Positions 4,459-5,732 of a stretch of 5,732 nt of DNA are shown here, piece by piece. Under the pieces are notes generated by a model. The model saw nothing but the letters and a program-made list of their open reading frames with translations, made no database searches and had not been told where the DNA came from. The DNA lies in NCBI GenBank assembly GCA_023425485.1, contig JAFACO010000179.1, positions 1 through 5,732 on the forward strand. The letters are read 5' to 3'. Every line of letters starts with the position of its first letter. Position 1 is the stretch's first letter. The DNA is from Bacillota bacterium. GTDB taxonomy: Bacteria; Bacillota; Clostridia; Lachnospirales; Lachnospiraceae. The translations under genes and the position numbers were made by a program.

Positions 4459-5732
4459 ATGAAGCTTTCTATAGATAAACGAATCCTCTTTTTCTTACTG
4501 CCTATTTTGTTTTTTCCTTTTTTAGCTGGTTTTTCAAATTCGGATTCACAGAAGTTTCTAATAACCTACCAGCATACTGAAAAAACAATAGAGTGTATAT
4601 TAAATGAGGATGGGGTATTACTTCTTCCGCTATATGATGTATTGGATTTAATCAACTATCAGTATAATGAATGTGGAAGATGTGGTAAAGATGAAATTTA
4701 TAAGGAAGAAGCTATTGATGAGAAGGGCTACTTATATATCAATTGGTATAAAAATATCATAACCTACAGCAATGATCCAACCATTGAAGTATTGGATGCG
4801 GAAAACGAAAAAATAGATGGCATTACCTTTACATCTTCTATGCTCTATACCTATATGGGATATACCGTTGATATTGATACCTCACTGCAGACAATTGTTA
4901 TACAAGATGCAAACTCTTCCTCTTCAGACAGCAGTTTGCAAACGGATACCACAACAACAGCTAGTAAAGAGAACATTGATACTATCATATATGCCTATGC
5001 TCCTGATTGCTCCAGTTGTAAAGAAATCACTTCTCTTTTGGATGATTTAGCAATCGCCAGGAACATTAAACTATATAAAATAAATGTATCTGAAATTTCC
5101 AACAAAGAGGAACTGACTAACTATGTATTAAATAGTCATGTTCCGGATGTAATTAAAGGAATCTACCCACTCGTCTTTATTGGTGACCAATATCTGTTTA
5201 ATTCAGAGATTACTGAAGAAAACATTGATAGGTTGCTACAGGGCGAGGCCATAGATCATTTGATTAATTATCCAGATAAAGCTGATTTTCAAACTGAAAA
5301 CAATTCAATTTCCAATCTTGATGACCAAGCGACAACCTTCATTTACTTCTACTCTACTACCTGTGCGTCTTGTAAAACAGCTGTGGATTTCATTAATCAA
5401 CTGAAAGCTAAATATCCGGATGTGAATGCCATTGGATACAATTTGTATGTTCCCGAAAATATCACTCTTTTAAGAGATTATGGAAAAGAGTATGGCTTGA
5501 AATCCGATCAACTAGGCGAAATCCCAGTCATTTTTATATCCGACCAGGCACTTATTGGAGATAAAGCAATTCTAGAAGGACTGGAATTATACATTAATAA
5601 TTACGCTAGTGCAAAGCCAACGACTGTGCTTGATCCTAATACGTTGATTATAAAGGATGATATAATCCACGGATTTGCTGTATTTGGAGCAGGTTTGTTA
5701 AATGGATTTAACCCCTGCTCACTTTCCATGTT
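4459..5732 (+). CDS. Multidomain membrane thiol-redox protein: Cu-amine-oxidase-N-like, two thioredoxin-like domains, CcdA/DsbD-like start (3' end outside window)
   Basis: The frame is open from ATG 4459 to the window edge (424 complete codons, no stop). GGGGGA (4444-4449) supplies the ribosome binding site 9 bases upstream. Residues 8-24 form a hydrophobic signal or anchor without a lipobox Cys or clear AxA site. Residues ~30-150 look like the copper amine oxidase N-terminal-like domain of Clostridia surface proteins (VLLLPLYDVLDLI, then a second similar unit ending LQTIVI), with an extra CGRC pair (Cys72/Cys75). A Ser/Thr-rich linker (152-168) leads to a thioredoxin-like domain with APDCSSCK (Cys184/Cys187). 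A second one has STTCASCK (Cys302/Cys305). From residue ~402 a membrane segment begins, GFAVFGAGLLNGFNPCSLSM, with the NPC motif (Cys420) of CcdA/DsbD transducers. Family knowledge suggests it passes electrons from cytoplasmic thioredoxin across the membrane to external disulfides; the acceptor is unknown. The terminator after abnA makes it a separate transcription unit. Confidence 0.85.
   Translation, partial: MKLSIDKRILFFLLPILFFPFLAGFSNSDSQKFLITYQHTEKTIECILNEDGVLLLPLYDVLDLINYQYNECGRCGKDEIYKEEAIDEKGYLYINWYKNIITYSNDPTIEVLDAENEKIDGITFTSSMLYTYMGYTVDIDTSLQTIVIQDANSSSSDSSLQTDTTTTASKENIDTIIYAYAPDCSSCKEITSLLDDLAIARNIKLYKINVSEISNKEELTNYVLNSHVPDVIKGIYPLVFIGDQYLFNSEITEENIDRLLQGEAIDHLINYPDKADFQTENNSISNLDDQATTFIYFYSTTCASCKTAVDFINQLKAKYPDVNAIGYNLYVPENITLLRDYGKEYGLKSDQLGEIPVIFISDQALIGDKAILEGLELYINNYASAKPTTVLDPNTLIIKDDIIHGFAVFGAGLLNGFNPCSLSM

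Noticed and set aside
4817..5050. 77-residue plus-strand frame inside the redox gene
   Set aside because: Alternative-frame shadow; the open frame from 4459 carries clear CxxC domains and is the real gene.
1..5732. CRISPR arrays, insertion sequences, tRNA or rRNA genes
   Set aside because: No spaced direct repeats, terminal inverted repeats with transposase, or tRNA/rRNA signatures were seen on either strand.

Overview
The window looks like chromosome of a low-GC, Gram-positive, spore-forming anaerobe of the Clostridia, most probably a plant-polysaccharide-degrading member of the Lachnospiraceae. This rests on AT-rich intergenic DNA, strong AGGAGG-type ribosome binding sites, a secreted arabinanase of the Bacillus AbnA type and a YpsC/RlmL-type methyltransferase. 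The genus is an inference; no marker gene settles it.

Layout. (1) Bases 1-491, plus strand: the C-terminal part of an alpha/beta hydrolase (lysophospholipase-like) that starts before the window. (2) A hairpin at 514-567 lies between this gene and the convergent minus-strand genes and can serve both. (3) 582-1736, minus: THUMP-domain RNA guanine-N2 methyltransferase with its own good promoter (1793-1821). (4) 1829-2137, minus: single-domain rhodanese just upstream. (5) 2273-2587, minus: a 104-residue protein that is 57% Asn plus Ser, with a perfect ribosome binding site and its own terminator (2227-2257). (6) 2588-3374: a 787-base AT-rich intergenic region. It holds a possible sporulation-type promoter for the Asn/Ser gene, a candidate ~95-nt C-rich small RNA (about 2839-2935, with promoter and terminator), then the abnA promoter and a ~190-nt leader with a cre-like palindrome. 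(7) 3375-4340, plus: a complete secreted GH43 endo-arabinanase, followed by a terminator. (8) 4459 to the window end, plus: a multidomain membrane redox protein (signal segment, copper-amine-oxidase-N-like domain, two thioredoxin-like CxxC domains, and the start of a CcdA/DsbD-like membrane domain), cut by the window edge.

The genes do not form one operon. Methyltransferase and rhodanese may be partly co-transcribed; the others have their own terminators or promoters. abnA would supply arabino-oligosaccharides from pectin arabinan outside the cell; the redox protein would carry electrons across the membrane to extracytoplasmic thiols. The most novel elements are the C-rich small-RNA candidate, which shares an 11-base motif with the template of its divergent neighbour's leader, and the domain arrangement of the redox protein.
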